Source of the DNA: Thermus kawarayensis JCM 12314
Lineage (GTDB): Bacteria > Deinococcota > Deinococci > Deinococcales > Thermaceae
Reading direction: 5' to 3'
Assembly: GCA_001311545.1 (NCBI GenBank)
Contig: BBBL01000060.1
Span: forward strand, 1 to 8,067
DNA length: 8,067 nucleotides
Below the pieces are notes generated by a model that ran no database searches, was not told where the DNA came from, and saw only the letters and a list, made by a program, of their open reading frames with translations. This document shows, in pieces, positions 7,648-8,067 of this stretch; position 1 is the first letter of the stretch; each line of letters opens with the position of its first letter. Both the position numbers and the translations under genes were made by a program.

Positions 7648-8067
7648 AGGAGGTGATTCCCGAGGCCCTCAAGCGAGCCGGGGGCAAGGAGCGGCTCAAG
7701 CGAGGCATGGTCCTGGCCGCCTGGCGGGAGGTGGTGGGGCCGGGCCTGGCCCAGGTCACCGAGGCCCTGGCCCTGGAAGAAGGCACCCTTTGGGTACGAG
7801 TCCCCGACCCCGTGGTGGCCCACCAGCTCACCTACACCGCCTCCTTCTCCTTCACCGCTACGAGGAGCGCTTTCCCGGGATGGTGAAGGAGATCCGCTTC
7901 CAGGTAGAGCCAAAGGCCCAGGAAGCCCCTCCCAGGCCCCAGAACCCCGGCCCCGCCGAAGGAGCCCTGCTAGCCCAAAGCCGGAAGGCCCTGGCCCTGG
8001 CTCAGGAAGCCCCTCCCGACCTCCGGGAAAAGGTGGCCCGGGCGGCCTTGGCCCTTTTCCAGCGGCA
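7632..8067 (+). CDS. DUF721 / DciA-like protein, 3' partial, one frame break
   Basis: This is a small DUF721-domain protein. Members of this family called DciA load or operate the replicative helicase DnaB in bacteria lacking DnaC/DnaI; assigning that role here is inference. I chose GTG 7632 because AAGGGGGGG at 7616-7624 precedes it by seven bases and it gives the typical N-terminus PWRLKEVIPEALKRAGG. Next come VLAAWREVVGPGLAQVTEAL and TLWVRVPDPVVAHQLTY, the classic DUF721 core. One C is missing after 7835. Repair reads HRLLLLHRYEERFPGMVKEIRFQVEP and then a Pro/Ala-rich tail with two AQEAPP units, running off the window end (at least 145 residues). It overlaps recF by 16 nt. The recF-DUF721 order resembles dnaN-recF-dciA-gyrB in Actinobacteria, which supports a replication role. 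Confidence 0.85.
7646..7657 (+). promoter_or_regulatory. Full-length anti-Shine-Dalgarno match inside the DUF721 start region
   Basis: AAAGGAGGTGAT is complementary over 12 nt to the conserved 16S rRNA 3' end (AUCACCUCCUUU). It begins on the last two bases of the recF stop and lies inside DUF721 codons for L-K-E-V-I. No ATG, GTG or TTG sits 5-10 nt downstream, and the GTG at 7653 overlaps it, so it does not fit a conventional start. It may pause ribosomes, help re-initiation at the overlap, or be chance. Confidence 0.35.
7919..8017 (+). repeat. Two copies of a 15-nt direct repeat in the DUF721 tail
   Basis: CAGGAAGCCCCTCCC occurs at 7919-7933 and 8003-8017, exactly 84 nt (28 codons) apart. 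Both copies are in the same reading frame and encode the last five residues of AQEAPP; the preceding Ala codon is GCC in one and GCT in the other. The copies sit in the Pro/Ala-rich tail after the DUF721 core. A small internal duplication or convergent low-complexity coding would both explain it. Confidence 0.7.

Noticed and set aside
6618..7886. 422-residue RecF-DUF721 fusion protein
   Set aside because: The middle is Arg/Gly/Pro-rich nonsense between two frame breaks. Repair gives a 343-residue RecF with its own stop and a separate DUF721 gene.

Overview
The window is very GC-rich, with codons strongly biased to G or C in third position (CTC, CTG, GCC, GGG, CCC and GAG dominate). Genes are tightly packed and all on the + strand. 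Together with the protein sequences, this points to the genus Thermus (Deinococcota). That assignment comes from composition and recalled family resemblance, not from a database search.

Layout, left to right. Positions 1-606 hold the C-terminal part of a DUF1385 membrane protein. It overlaps by 4 nt the intact gene mnmA (603-1706), which encodes the tRNA s2U34 thiolase. A 36-nt gap with a possible 11-bp tandem operator leads into a phosphate-uptake operon. Its order is pstS (1743-2809), a strong hairpin with a short U-rich tail (2824-2857), pstC (2874-3820), pstA (3817-4657) and pstB (4658-5437). No phoU follows in the window. Thirteen bases after pstB comes an MFS drug:H+ antiporter-type gene (5451-6618), whose -10 box is placed for a leaderless mRNA. 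Its stop overlaps the start of recF (6618-7647). recF overlaps a DUF721/DciA-like gene (7632 to the window end, incomplete). No stretch over 300 bases lacks a gene, and I see no RNA genes, mobile elements or CRISPR arrays.

The most striking property is not a biological system. As written, seven of the nine genes are broken by reading-frame shifts, 16 in total by my count. Every one can be repaired by restoring one or two missing bases, several of them in or beside short C or G runs. The repaired reading frames recover the conserved family motifs without a break (for example GPHRDD in RecF). Only mnmA and pstB read through intact. This looks like deletion-type sequencing or assembly error rather than gene decay. 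Feature coordinates below therefore give the full restored gene extents, with the break points stated.

How the parts work together: PstS captures phosphate outside the membrane, PstC and PstA form the channel, and PstB drives transport with ATP. The hairpin after pstS probably keeps the binding protein more abundant than the membrane parts. The MFS-recF-DUF721 group may be a separate transcription unit. RecF and DciA-type proteins both act at replication forks, and their genes are also neighbours in actinobacterial origin regions. I found no convincing undescribed system here. The best leads are regulatory: the pstS-pstC attenuator, the leaderless start, the Pho-box-like repeat and a misplaced full-length anti-Shine-Dalgarno match.
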